Notes: a model not told the origin generated them from the letters alone. Shown: positions 43,801 through 55,480, numbered from the stretch's first letter. The stretch is 64,000 nt of DNA from Litoditis marina (GCA_964036275.1 CAXIWQ010000312.1:97172-161171), one strand, 5' to 3'. Numbers and translations are program-made.

Positions 43801-46800
43801 CCCAGCTACAAAAACCTAATACGACTATCTATTCTGTGGCGCACAGCCACGAAATATGAATTAACGCGGTTATCGACTCTTTGCCTTGCAGCTACAGAAA
43901 AAAGGTTTATACGGATATCAAGTCTGTTGCTCCCAGCTACAAGAAAGTAATACGACTATCTATTCTGTGGCGCACAGCAACGAAATACGAATTAACGCGG
44001 TTATTGACTCTTTGCCTTGCAGCTACAGAAAAAAAAATCATACGGCTATCAAGTCTGTTGCTCCCAGCTACAAAAACCTAATACGACTATCTATTCTGTG
44101 GCGCACAGCCACGAAATATGAATTAACGCGGTTATCGACTCTTTGGCTTGCAGCTACAGAAAAAAAGTTTACACGGCTATCAAGTCTGTTGCTCCCAGCT
44201 ACAAAAACCTAAACGACAATCTATTCTGTGGCGCACAGCCACAAAATACGAATTAACGCGGTTATTGACTCTTTGCCTTGCAGCTACAGAAAAAAAATCA
44301 TACGGCTATCAAGTCTGTTGCTCCCAGCTACAAAAACCTAATACGGCTGAATATTCTGTGGCGCACAGCCACAAAAGACGAATTAACGCGGTTACTGACT
44401 CTTTTCCTTGCAGCTACAGAAAAACAAGGTTTATACGGCTATCAAGTCTGTTGCTCCCAGCTACAAGAAAGTAATACGACTATCTATTCTGTGGCGCACA
44501 GCCACGAAATACGAATTTACGCGGTTATCGACTCTTTGGCTTGCAGTTACAGAGAACAGTTCATACGGCTATCAAGGCTGTTGCTCCCAGCTACAAAAAC
44601 CTAATACGACAATCTATTCTGTGGCGCACAGCCACAAAATACGAATTAACGCTGTTATCGACTCTTTGGCTTGCAGTTACAGAGAACAGTTCATACGGCT
44701 ATCAAATCTGTTGCTCCCAGCTACAAAAACTTAATACAACTATCTTTTCTGTGGTGCACAACCACAAAGTACGAATTAACGCGGTTATTGACTCATTGGC
44801 TTGCAGCTACAGAAAAAGTTTACACGGCTATCAAGTCTGTTGCTCCCAGCTACAAAACCTAATACGACTTTATATTCTGTGGCGCACAGCCACAAAAGAC
44901 AAATCAACGCGGTTATTGACTCTTTGCCTTGCAGCTACAGAAAAAAGTTTATACGGCTATCAAGTTTGTTGCTCCCAGCTACAAAAACCTAATACGACTA
45001 TCTATTCTGTGGCGCACAGCCACAAAATACGAATTAACGCTGTTATCGACTCTTTGGCTTGCAGTTACAGAGAACAGTTCATACGGCTATCAAATCTGTT
45101 GCTCCCAGCTACAAAAACTTGATACAACTATCTTTTCTGTGGTGCACAACCACAAAGTACGAATTAACGCGGTTATTGACTCATTGGCTTGCAGCTACAG
45201 AAAAAAGTTTACACGGCTATCAAGTCTGTTGCTCCCAGCTACAAAAACCTAATACGACTTTATATTCTGTGGCGCACAGCCACAAAAGACAAATTAACGC
45301 GGTTATTGACTCTTTGCCTTGCAGCTACAGAAAAAAGTTTATACGGCTATCAAGTCTGTTGCTCCCAGCTACAAAAACCTAATACGACTATCTATTCTGT
45401 GGCGCACAGCCACAAAATACGAATTAACGCTGTTATCGACTCTTTGGCTTGCAGTTACAGAGAACAGTTCATACGGCTATCAAATCTGTTGCTCCCAGCT
45501 ACAAAAACTTAATACAACTATCTTTTCTGTGGTGCACAACCAGAAAGTACGAATTAACGCGGTTATTGACTCATTGGCTTGCAGCTACAGAAAAAAGTTT
45601 ACACGGCTATCAAGTCTGTTGCTCCCAGCTACAAAAACCTAATACGACTTTATATTCTGTGGCGCACAGCCACAAAAGACAAATTAAACGCGGTTATTGA
45701 CTCTTTGCCTTGCAGCTACAGAAAAAAGTTTATACGGCTATCAAGTCTGTTGCTCCCAGCTACAAAAACCTAATACGACTATCTATTCTGTGGCGCACAG
45801 CCACGAAATATGAATTAACGCGGTTATCGACTCTTTGGCTTGCAGCTACAGAAAAAGTTTACACGGCTATCAAGTCTGTTGCTCCCAGCTACAAAAACCT
45901 AATACGACTATCTATTCTGTGGCGCACAGCCACGAAATATGAATTAACGCGGTTATCGACTCTTTGCCTTGCAGCTACAGAAAAAGGTTTATACGGATAT
46001 CAAGTCTGTTGCTCCCAGCTACAAGAAAGTAATACGACTATCTATTCTGTGGCGCACAGCCACGAAATACGAATTAACGCGGTTATTGACTCTTTGCCTT
46101 GCAGCTACAGAAAAAAAAATCATACGGCTATCAAGTCTGTTGCTCCCAGCTACAAAAACCTAATACGACTTTATATTCTGTGGCGCACAGCCACAAAAGA
46201 CAAATTAACGCGGTTATTGACTCTTTGCCTTGCAGCTACAGAAAAAAGTTTATACGGCTATCAAGTCTGTTGCTCCCAGCTACAAAAACCTAATACGACT
46301 ATCTATTCTGTGGCGCACAGCCACAAAATACGAATTAACGCTGTTATCGACTCTTTGGCTTGCAGTTACAGAGAACAGTTCATACGGCTATCAAATCTGT
46401 TGCTCCCAGCTACAAAAACTTAATACAACTATCTTTTCTGTGGTGCACAACCACAAAGTACGAATTAACGCGGTTATTGACTCATTGGCTTGCAGCTACA
46501 GAAAAAAGTTTACACGGCTATCAAGTCTGTTGCTCCCAGCTACAAAAACCTAATACGACTTTATATTCTGTGGCGCACAGCCACAAAAGACAAATTAACG
46601 CGGTTATTGACTCTTTGCCTTGCAGCTACAGAAAAAAGTTTATACGGCTATCAAGTCTGTTGCTCCCAGCTACAAAAACCTAATACGACTATCTATTCTG
46701 TGGCGCACAGCCACAAAATACGAATTAACGCTGTTATCGACTCTTTGGCTTGCAGTTACAGAGAACAGTTCATACGGCTATCAAATCTGTTGCTCCCAGC

Positions 46801-47250
46801 TACAAAAACTTAATACAACTATCTTTTCTGTGGTGCACAACCACAAAGTACGAATTAACGCGGTTATTGACTCATTGGCTTGCAGCTACAGAAAAAAGTT
46901 TACACGGCTATCAAGTCTGTTGCTCCCAGCTACAAAAACCTAATACGACTTTATATTCTGTGGCGCACAGCCACAAAAGACAAATTAAACGCGGTTATTG
47001 ACTCTTTGCCTTGCAGCTACAGAAAAAAGTTTATACGGCTATCAAGTCTGTTGCTCCCAGCTACAAAAACCTAATACGACTATCTATTCTGTGGCGCACA
47101 GCCACGAAATATGAATTAACGCGGTTATCGACTCTTTGGCTTGCAGCTACAGAAAAAAGTTTACACGGCTATCAAGTCTGTTGCTCCCAGCTACAAAAAC
47201 CTAATACGACTATCTATTCTGTGGCGCACAGCCACGAAATATGAATTAAC
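40890..47250. repeat. Related units repeating at 1171 bp (9 monomers) and 1301 bp (10 monomers)
   Basis: A block marked by AAATTAAACGCGG (one extra A) occurs at about 41129, 42299, 45683 and 46984. The first pair are about 1171 bp apart and the second pair about 1301 bp apart. Each is followed by the same four monomers, ending in CAGAAAAAGGTTTATACGGATATC. Within the block, three-monomer (390-bp) steps repeat (about 40115, 40505, 40895). The area shows active shuffling of 3-, 9- and 10-monomer units. Confidence 0.75.
43356..44800. repeat. Dispersed higher-order duplication, second copy (offset 4556 bp)
   Basis: This is the partner of about 38.8-40.2 kb. Differences include CACAGCAACGAAAT (about 43974) in place of CACAGCCACGAAAT. 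Just past the second copy, single-base deletions appear (CAGAAAAAGTTTACACG at about 44810, CTACAAAACC at about 44850) that the first copy lacks, so indels arose after duplication or reflect local sequence quality. Confidence 0.78.
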
Positions 47251-50200
47251 GCGGTTATCGACTCTTTGCCTTGCAGCTACAGAAAAAGGTTTATACGGAT
47301 ATCAAGTCTGTTGCTCCCAGCTACAAGAAAGTAATACGACTATCTATTCTGTGGCGCACAGCCACGAAATACGAATTAACGCGGTTATTGACTCTTTGCC
47401 TTGCAGCTACAGAAAAAAAAAATCATACGGCTATCAAGTATGTTGCTCCCAGCTACAAAAACCTAATACGACTTTATATTCTGTGGCGCACAGCCACAAA
47501 AGACAAATTAACGCGGTTATCGACTCTTTGGCTTGCAGCTACAGAAAAAAGTTTACACGGCTATCAAGTCTGTTGCTCCCAGCTACAAAAACCTTATACG
47601 ACAATCTATTCTGTGGTGCACAACCACAAAGTACGAATTGACGCTGTTATCGAATCTTTGGCTTACAGTTACAGAGAACAGTTCATAAGGCTATCAAATC
47701 TGTTGCTCCCAGCTTCAAAAACTTAATACAACTATCTTTTCTGTGGTGCACAACCAGAAAGTACGAATTAACGCGGTTATTGACTCTGTGGCTTGCAGCT
47801 ACAAAAAAAGCTTATACGGCTACCAAGTGTGTTGCTCACAGCTACAAGAACCTAAGACGACTTTATATTCTGTGGCGCACAGCACAAAAGACAAATTAAC
47901 GCGGTTATTGACTCTTTGCCTTGCAGCTACAGAAAAAAGTTTATACGGCTATCAAGTCTGTTGCTCCCAGCTACAAAAACCTAATACGACTATCTATTCT
48001 GTGGTGCACAACCACAAAGTACGAATTGACGCGGTTATTGACTCTGTGGCTTGCAGCTACAGAAAAAAGCTTATACGGCTATCAAGTGTGTTGCTCCCAG
48101 CTACAAAAACCTAATACGACAATCTATTCTGTGGCGCACAGCCACAAAAGACAAATTAACGCGGTTATTGACTCTTTGGCTTGCAGCTACAGAAAAAAGT
48201 TTACACGGCTATCAAGTCTGTTGCTCCCAGCTACAAAAACCTGATACGACAATCTATTCTGTGGCGCACAGCCACAAAATACGAATTAACGCGGTTATTG
48301 ACTCTTTGCCTTGCAGCTACAGAAAAAAAAATCATACGGCTATCAAGTCTGTTGCTCCCAGCTACAAAAACCTAATACGACTTTATATTCTGTGGCGCAC
48401 AGCCACAAAAGACAAATTAACGCGGTTATTGACTCTTTGGCTTGCAGCTACAGAAAAAAGTTTACACGGCTATCAAGTCTGTTGCTCCCAGCTACAAAAA
48501 CCTAATACGACTATCTATTCTGTGGCGCACATCCACGAAATATGAATTAACGCGGTTATCGACTCTTTGCCTTGCAGCTACAGAAAAAAGGTTTATACGG
48601 ATATCAAGTCTGTTGCTCCCAGCTACAAGAAAGTAATACGACTATCTATTCTGTGGCGCACAGCACGAAATACGAATTAACGCGGTTATTGACTCTTTGC
48701 CTTGCAGCTACAGAAAAAAAAATCATACGGTTATCAAGTCTGTTGCTCCCAGCTACAAAAACCTAATACGACTTTATATTCTGTGGCGCACAGCCACAAA
48801 AGACAAATTAACGCGGTTATCGACTCTTTGGCTTGCAGCTACAGAAAAAAGTTCACACGGCTATCAAGTCTGTTGCTCCCAGCTACAAAAACCTTATACG
48901 ACAATCTATTCTGTGGTGCACAACCACAAAGTACGAATTAACGCTGTTATCGAATCTTTGGCTTGCAGTTACAGAGAACAGTTCATAAGGCTATCAAATC
49001 TGTTGCTCCCAGCTACAAAAACTTAATACAACTATCTTTCTGTGGTGCACAACCAGAAAGTACGAATTAACGCGGTTATTGACTCTGTGGCTTGCAGCTA
49101 CAAAAAAAGCTTATACGGCTACCAAGTGTGTTGCTCACAGCTACAAGAACCTAAGACGACTTTATATTCTGTGGCGCACAGCCACAAAAGACAAATTAAC
49201 GCGGTTATTGACTCTTTGCCTTGCAGCTACAGAAAAAAGTTTATACGGCTATCAAGTATGTTGCTCCAGCTACAAAAACCTAATACGACTATCTATTCTG
49301 TGGTGCACAACCACAAAGTACGAATTGACGCGGTTATTGACTCTGTGGCTTGCAGCTACAGAAAAAAGCTTATACGGCTATCAAGTGTGTTGCTCCCAGC
49401 TACAAAAACCTAATACGACAATCTATTCTGTGGCGCACAGCCACAAAAGACAAATTAACGCGGTTATTGACTCTTTGGCTTGCAGCTACAGAAAAAAGTT
49501 TACACGGCTATCAAGTCTGTTGCTCCCAGCTACAAAAACCTGATACGACAATCTATTCTGTGGCGCACAGCCACAAAATACGAATTAACGCGGTTATTGA
49601 CTCTTTGCCTTGCAGCTACAGAAAAAAATCATACGGCTATCAAGTCTGTTGCTCCCAGCTACAAAAACCTAATACGACTGAATATTCTGTGGCGCACAGC
49701 CACAAAAGACGAATTAACGCGGTTATTGACTCTTTTCCTTGCAGCTACAGAAAAAAAGGTTTATACGGCTATCAAGTCTGTTGCTCCAGCTACAAAAACC
49801 TTATACGACAATCTATTCTGTGGTGCACAACCACAAAGTACGAATTAACGCTGTTATCGAATCTTTGGCTTGCAGTTACAGAGAACAGTTAACACGGCTA
49901 TCAAATCTGTTGCTCCCAGCTACAAAAACTTAATACAACTATCTTTCCTGTGGTGCACAACCAGAAAGTACGAATTAACGCGGTTATTGACTCTGTGGCT
50001 TGCAGCTACAAAAAAAAGCTTATACGGCTACCAAGTGTGTTGCTCACAGCTACAAGAACCTAAGACGACTATATATTCTGTGGCGCACAGCCACAAAAAA
50101 CAAATTAACGCGGTTATTGACTCTTTGCCTTGCAGCTACAGAGAACAGTTCATACGGCTATCAAATCTATTGCTCCAGCTACAAAAACCTAATACGACAA

Positions 50201-53200
50201 TCTATTATGTGGCGCACAGCCAAAAAATACGAATTAACGCGGTTATTGACTCTTTGCCTTGCAGCTACAGAAAAAAAAATCATACGGCTATCGAGTCTGT
50301 TGCTCCCAGCTACAAAAACCTAATACGACTTTATATTCTGTGGCACACAGCCACAAAAGACAAATTAACGCGGTTATTGACTCTTTGCCTTGCAGCTACA
50401 GAAAAGCAGCTACAGAAAAAAGTTTATACGGCTATCAAGTCTGTTGCTCCCAGCTACAAAAACCTAATACGACTATCTATTCTGTGGCGCACAGCCACGA
50501 AATATGAATTAACGCGGTTATCGACTCTTTGGCTTGCAGCTACAGAAAAAAGTTTACACGGCTATCAAGTCTGTTGCTCCCAGCTACAAAAACCTAATAC
50601 GACAATCTATTCTGTGGCGCACAGCCACAAAATACGAATTAACGCGGTTATTGACTCTTTGCCTTGCAGCTACAGAAAAAAGTTTATACGGCTATCAAGT
50701 ATGTTGCTCCAGCTACAAAAACCTAATACGACTATCTATTCTGTGGTGCACAACCACAAAGTACGAATTTGACGCGGTTATTGACTCTGTGGCTTGCAGC
50801 TACAGAAAAAAGCTTATACGGCTATCAAGTGTGTTGCTCCCAGCTACAAAAACCTAATACGACAATCTTTTCTGTGGCGCACAGCCACAAAAGACAAATT
50901 AACGCGGTTATTGACTCTTTGGCTTGCAGCTACAGAAAAAAGTTTACACGGCTATCAAGTCTGTTGCTCCCAGCTACAAAAACCTATACGACAATCTATT
51001 CTGTGGCGCACAGCCACAAAATACGAATTAACGCGGTTATTGACTCTTTGCCTTGCAGCTACAGAAAAAAAATCATACGGCTATCAAGTCTGTTGCTCCC
51101 AGCTACAAAAACCTAATACGACTGAATATTCTGTGGCGCACAGCCACAAAAGACGAATTAACGCGGTTATTGACTCTTTTCCTTGCAGCTACAGAAAAAA
51201 AGGTTTATACGGCTATCAAGTCTGTTGCTCCCAGCTACAAAAACCTTATACGACAATCTATTCTGTGGTGCACAACCACAAAGTACGAATTAACGCTGTT
51301 ATCGAATCTTTGGCTTGCAGTTACAGAGAACAGTTCACACGGCTATCAAATCTGTTGCTCCCAGCTACAAAAACTTAATACAACTATCTTTCCTGTGGTG
51401 CACAACCAGAAAGTACGAATTAACGCGGTTATTGACTCTGTGGCTTGCAGCTACAAAAAAAAGCTTATACGGCTACCAAGTGTGTTGCTCACAGCTACAA
51501 GAACCTAAGACGACTATATATTCTGTGGCGCACAGCCACAAAAAACAAATTAACGCGGTTTATTGACTCTTTGCCTTGCAGCTACAGAGAACAGTTCATA
51601 CGGCTATCAAATCTATTGCTCCCAGCTACAAAAACCTAATACGACAATCTATTATGTGGCGCACAGCCAAAAAATTACGAATTAACGCGGTTATTGACTC
51701 TTTGCCTTGCAGCTACAGAAAAAAAATCATACGGCTATCGAGTCTGTTGCTCCCAGCTACAAAAACCTAATACGACTTTATATTCTGTGGCACACAGCCA
51801 CAAAAGACAAATTAACGCGGTTATTGACTCTTTGCCTTGCAGCTACAGAAGAAAAGTTTATACGGCTATCAAGTCTGTTGCTCCCAGCTACAAAACCTAA
51901 TATCGACTATCTATTCTGTGGCGCACAGCCACGAAATATGAATTAACGCGGTTATCGACACTTGGCTTGCAGCTAACAGAAAAAAGTTTACACGGCTATC
52001 AAGTCTGTTTGCTCCCAGCTACAAAAACCTAATACGACAATCTATTCTGTGGCGCACAGCCACAAAATACGAATTAACGCGCGTTATTGACTCTTTGCCC
52101 TTGCAGCTACAGAAAAAAAATCATACGGCTATCAAGTCTGTTGCTCCCAGCTACAAAAACCTAATACGACTGAATTATTCTGTGGCGCACAGCCACAAAA
52201 TACGAATTAACGCGGTTATTGACTCTTTTCCCTTGCAGCTACAGAAAAAAGGTTTATAACGGCTATCAAGTATGTTGCTCCCAGCTACAAGAAAGTAATA
52301 CGACTATCTATTCTGTGGCGCACAGCCACGAAATACGAATTTACGCGGTTATCGACTCTTTGGCTTGCAGTCACAGAGAACAGTCCATACGGCTATCAAG
52401 GCTGTTGCTCCCAGCTACAAAAACCTAATACGACAATATATTCTGTGGCGCACAGCCACAAAATACGAATTAACGCTGTTATCGACTCTTTGGCTTGCAG
52501 TTACAGAGAACAGTTCATACGGCTATCAAATATGTTGCTCCCAGCTACAAAAACTTAATACAACTATCTTTTCTGTGGTGCACAACCACAAAGTACGAAT
52601 TAACGCGGTTATTGACTCATTGGCTTGCAGCTACAGAAAAAAAGCTTATACGGCTACCAAGTGTGTTGCTCACAGCTACAAGAACCTAAGACGACTATAT
52701 ATTCTGTGGCGCACAGCCACAAAAGACAAATTAACGCGGTTATTAACTATTTGCCTTGCAGCTACTGAGAACAGTTCATACGGCTATCAAATCTGTTGCT
52801 CCCAGCTACAAAAACCTAATACGACAATCTATTCTGTGGCGCACAGCCACAAAATACGAATCAACGCGGTTATTGACTCTTTGCCTTGCAGCTACAGAAA
52901 AAAATCATACGGCTATCAAGTCTGTTGCTCCCAGCTACAAAAACCTAATACGACTTTATATTCTGTGGCGCACAGACACAAAAGACAAATTAACGCGGTT
53001 ATTGACTCTTTGCCTTGCAGCTACAGAAAAAAGTTTATACGGCTATCAAGTGTGTTGCTCACAGCTACAAGAACCTAATACGACTGAATATTCTGTGGCG
53101 CACAGCCACAAAATACGAATTAACGCGGTTATTGACTCTTTTCCTTGCAGCTACAGAAAAAAAAGGTTTATACGGCTATCAAGTCTGTTGCTCCCAGCTA

Positions 53201-54835
53201 CAAAAACCTTATACGACAATCTATTCTGTGGTGCACAACCACAAAGAACGAATTAACGCTGTTATCGAATCTTTGGCTTGCAGTTACAGAGAACAGTTCA
53301 TACGGCTATCAAATCTGTTGCTCCCAGCTACAAAAACTTCATACAACTATCTTTCCTGTGGTGCACAACCAGAAAGTACGAATTAACGCGGTTATTGACT
53401 CTGTGGCTTGCAGCTACAAAAAAAAGCTTATACGGCTACCAAGTGTGTTGCTCACAGCTACAAGAACCTAAGACGACTATATATTCTGTGGCGCACAACC
53501 ACAAAAAAACAAATTAACGCGGTTATTGACTCTTTGCCTTGCAGCTACAGAGAACAGTTCATACGGCTATCAAATCTATTGCTCCCAGCTACAAAAACCT
53601 AATACGACAATCTATTATGTGGCGCACAGCCAAAAAATACGAATTAACGCGGTTATTGACTATTTGCCTTGCAGCTACAGAAAAAAAATCATACGGCTAT
53701 CAAGTCTGTTGCTCCCAGCTACAAAAACCTAATACGACTTTATATTCTGTGGCACACAGCCACAAAAGACGAATTAACGCGGTGATTGACTCTTTGCCTT
53801 ACAGCTACAGAAAAAAGTTTATACGGCTATCAAGTCTGTTGCTCCCAGCTACAAAAACCTAATACGACTATCTATTCTGTGGCGCACAGCCACGAAATAT
53901 GAATTAACGCGGTTTTCGACTCTTTGGCTTGCAGCTACAGAAAAAAGTTTACACGGCTATCAAGTCTGTTGCTCCCAGCTACAAAAACCTAATACGACAA
54001 TCTATTCTGTGGCGCACAGCCACAAAATACGAATTAACGCGGTTATTGACTCTTTGCCTTGCAGCTACAGAAAAAAAATCATACGGCTATCAAGTCTGTT
54101 GCTCCCAGCTACAAAAACCTAATACGACTGGATATTCTGTGGCGCACAGCCACAAAAGACGAATTAACGCGGTTATTGACTCTTTTCCTTGCAGCTACAG
54201 AAAAAAAGGTTTATACGGCTATCAAGTCTGTTGCTACCAGCTACAAGAAAGTAATACGACTATCTATTCTGTGGCGCACAGCCACGAAATACGAATTTAC
54301 GCGGTTATCGACTCTTTGGCTTGCAGTTACAGAGAACAGTCCATACGGCTATCAAGGCTGTTGCTCCCAGCTACAAAAACCTAATACGACAATCTATTCT
54401 GTGGCGCACAGCCACAAAATACGAATTAACGCTGTTATCGACTTTTTGGCTTGCAGTTACAGAGAACAGTTCATACGGCTATCAAATCTGTTGCTCCCAG
54501 CTACAAAAACTTAATACAACTATCTTTTCTGTGGTGCACAACCACAAAGTACGAATTAACGCGGTTATTGACTCATTGGCTTGCAGCTACAGAAAAAAAG
54601 CTTATACGGCTACCAAGTGTGTTGCTCACAGCTACAAGAACCTAAGACGACTATATATTCTGTGGCGCACAGCCACAAAAGACAAATTAACGCGGTTATT
54701 AACTCTTTGCCTTGCAGCTACTGAGAACAGTTCATACGGCTATCAAATTTGTTGCTCCCAGCTACAAAAACCTAATACGACAATCTATTCTGTGGCGCAC
54801 AGCCACAAAATACGAATCAACGCGGTTATTGACTC

Positions 54836-54837
54836 TT
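54836..54837. other. Left target-site duplication (TT)
   Basis: The uninterrupted satellite reads GACTCTTTGCC. Here it stops at GACTCTT, and on the far side it restarts at TTTGCC, so TT is present twice. A two-base duplication is weak evidence by itself and gains weight only from the adjacent inverted repeats. Confidence 0.5.
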
Positions 54838-54840
54838 CAT

Positions 54841-54872
54841 AGACATTATTTCGGAACTACCGCCCGACAATA
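54841..54872 (+). repeat. Left terminal inverted repeat
   Basis: Thirty-two bases beginning AGACATT, with TCGG, TACCGC and a terminal GACAATA, match the reverse complement of 58401-58432 at 26 positions. The three bases outside it (CAT) only partly match the other end (CTC). Mismatches are scattered, which suggests some age since the last transposition or relaxed selection on the ends. Confidence 0.82.
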
Positions 54873-54917
54873 CCGGTACTTGCGCCAGACAATAGCGGGA
54901 CGACCGCCGATACACGG

Positions 54918-54972
54918 CGGTAGTACCGGTATTCTCTGGCGCAACTACCGCTTTTGTCGGGCGGTAGTACCG
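54918..54972. repeat. Left subterminal palindromes CGGTAGTACCG (2 exact)
   Basis: Exact copies lie at 54918-54928 and 54962-54972, with degenerate relatives nearby (GGAACTACCGC at about 54853, CAACTACCGC at about 54942). The motif is CGGTA, one central base, TACCG, a palindrome around a single base. In CACTA-type and some other DNA transposons, subterminal motifs are transposase binding sites; that role is inferred here. Confidence 0.75.
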
Positions 54973-55412
54973 CTTTTTGGAATACAGGCCCACAAAAAAC
55001 TACCCGCTACCAGAAATAATTTACCACACTTATTTTCATTTAAGAAAAACATTGAAAATCAATAATATTTATTCGCAAGTTAAAATTTCCACAAACGAAT
55101 TATTACAAACAACGCAAAAAATGTGTACTGTATCAATTGGGAAAAAACTCGAGAAAGTTTAGACAAACTTAAGTCTCACGGAAAAACTTAAGTAAAATAT
55201 TGACAGATGATCAATTCATACTACATAATTCGAGAAACAAGTTATTTCAGTTATTTAAATACGATAATTAACGAAATATCTCGATTGTGACTCATTAAAA
55301 AATTCATAACAAGAATAAATCAAGCGAAATAAGTCCATTATTTTGTGGAGGGGGGGGCTTTTACAAAATGACTAGAATATACAGAAAAAGTAGAACAGTC
55401 TCTCGCTCTGTC
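54973..55412. other. A+T-rich interior of the element, no gene seen
   Basis: This is A+T-rich DNA without a credible reading frame. It contains two ACTTAAGT-like hexamer contexts (CTTAAG at about 55169 and 55188) and a G8 run at 55350-55357. I recognise no protein domain, RNA gene or further repeat. Confidence 0.6.
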
Positions 55413-55480
55413 TCTCGCTGGAATCGAACCTACGAGCAAAAGTTTGGTAGCAGGACGGTAACCACTGCGCTATTAGAGCA
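55413..55480 (-). ncRNA. tRNA-like unit (SINE head or tRNA pseudogene) with Pol III A and B boxes
   Basis: On the minus strand TAGCGCAGTGG (55462-55472) fits the tRNA A-box and GGTTCGATTCC (55420-55430) fits the B-box, with 31 bp between them, the spacing of a tRNA. A stem CTCGTAGG/CCAGCGAG flanks the T-loop with one mismatch and one wobble, and the D-stem is mostly pairable. The acceptor and anticodon stems pair poorly, so this is not a convincing functional tRNA and no anticodon is assigned. A tRNA-derived SINE is more likely. The sequence beyond the B-box on the minus strand (AGCGAGAGACAGAGCGAGAG) would be the start of its body. The 3' end and target duplication of such a SINE were not located. 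Confidence 0.55.

Larger units (their letters stand above)
1..54837. repeat. 130-bp satellite DNA array, left block
   Basis: This is a continuous head-to-tail array of about 420 monomers, all in the same orientation, entering from outside the window. Reading from TTGCAGCTACAG, the typical monomer is 130 bp and about 41% G+C, with the landmarks CAGCTACAG-A(5-9), ATACGGCTATCAAGTCTG, TTGCTCCCAGCTACA, CCTAATACGAC, TCTATTCTGTGGCGCACAGC, ACGAATTAACGCGGTTATTG and ACTCTTTGCC. Lengths vary by 1-2 bp, mostly in the A-tract after CAGCTACAG. Recurrent variant classes include AAGTTTATACGG, AAGTTTACACGG, AAATCATACGG, AAGCTTATACGGCTACC (HindIII site), GGTTTATACGGATATC (EcoRV site) linked to AAGAAAGTAATACG, and GAGAACAGTTCATACGG linked to CAACTATCTTTCC. 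There are no spacers and no identifiable gene. The satellite nature is seen directly. Any centromeric or heterochromatic role would be inference. Confidence 0.98.

Noticed and set aside
1..54837. Hundreds of plus-strand open frames of 64-337 codons, many sharing the same repeated peptides
   Set aside because: They are the satellite read in three rotating frames. The starts are TTG or GTG within the repeat, the lengths follow the 130-bp period, and no promoter, splice or codon signal separates them from one another. I do not call any of them genes.
1..54837. CENP-B box or another known centromere protein site in the monomer
   Set aside because: I found no match to the 17-bp CENP-B consensus (TTCG...A..CGGG). 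The 17-bp dyad has a similar length but an unrelated sequence.
55413..55480. Functional tRNA gene
   Set aside because: The A and B boxes are good, but the acceptor and anticodon stems do not pair well and no anticodon can be placed with confidence.
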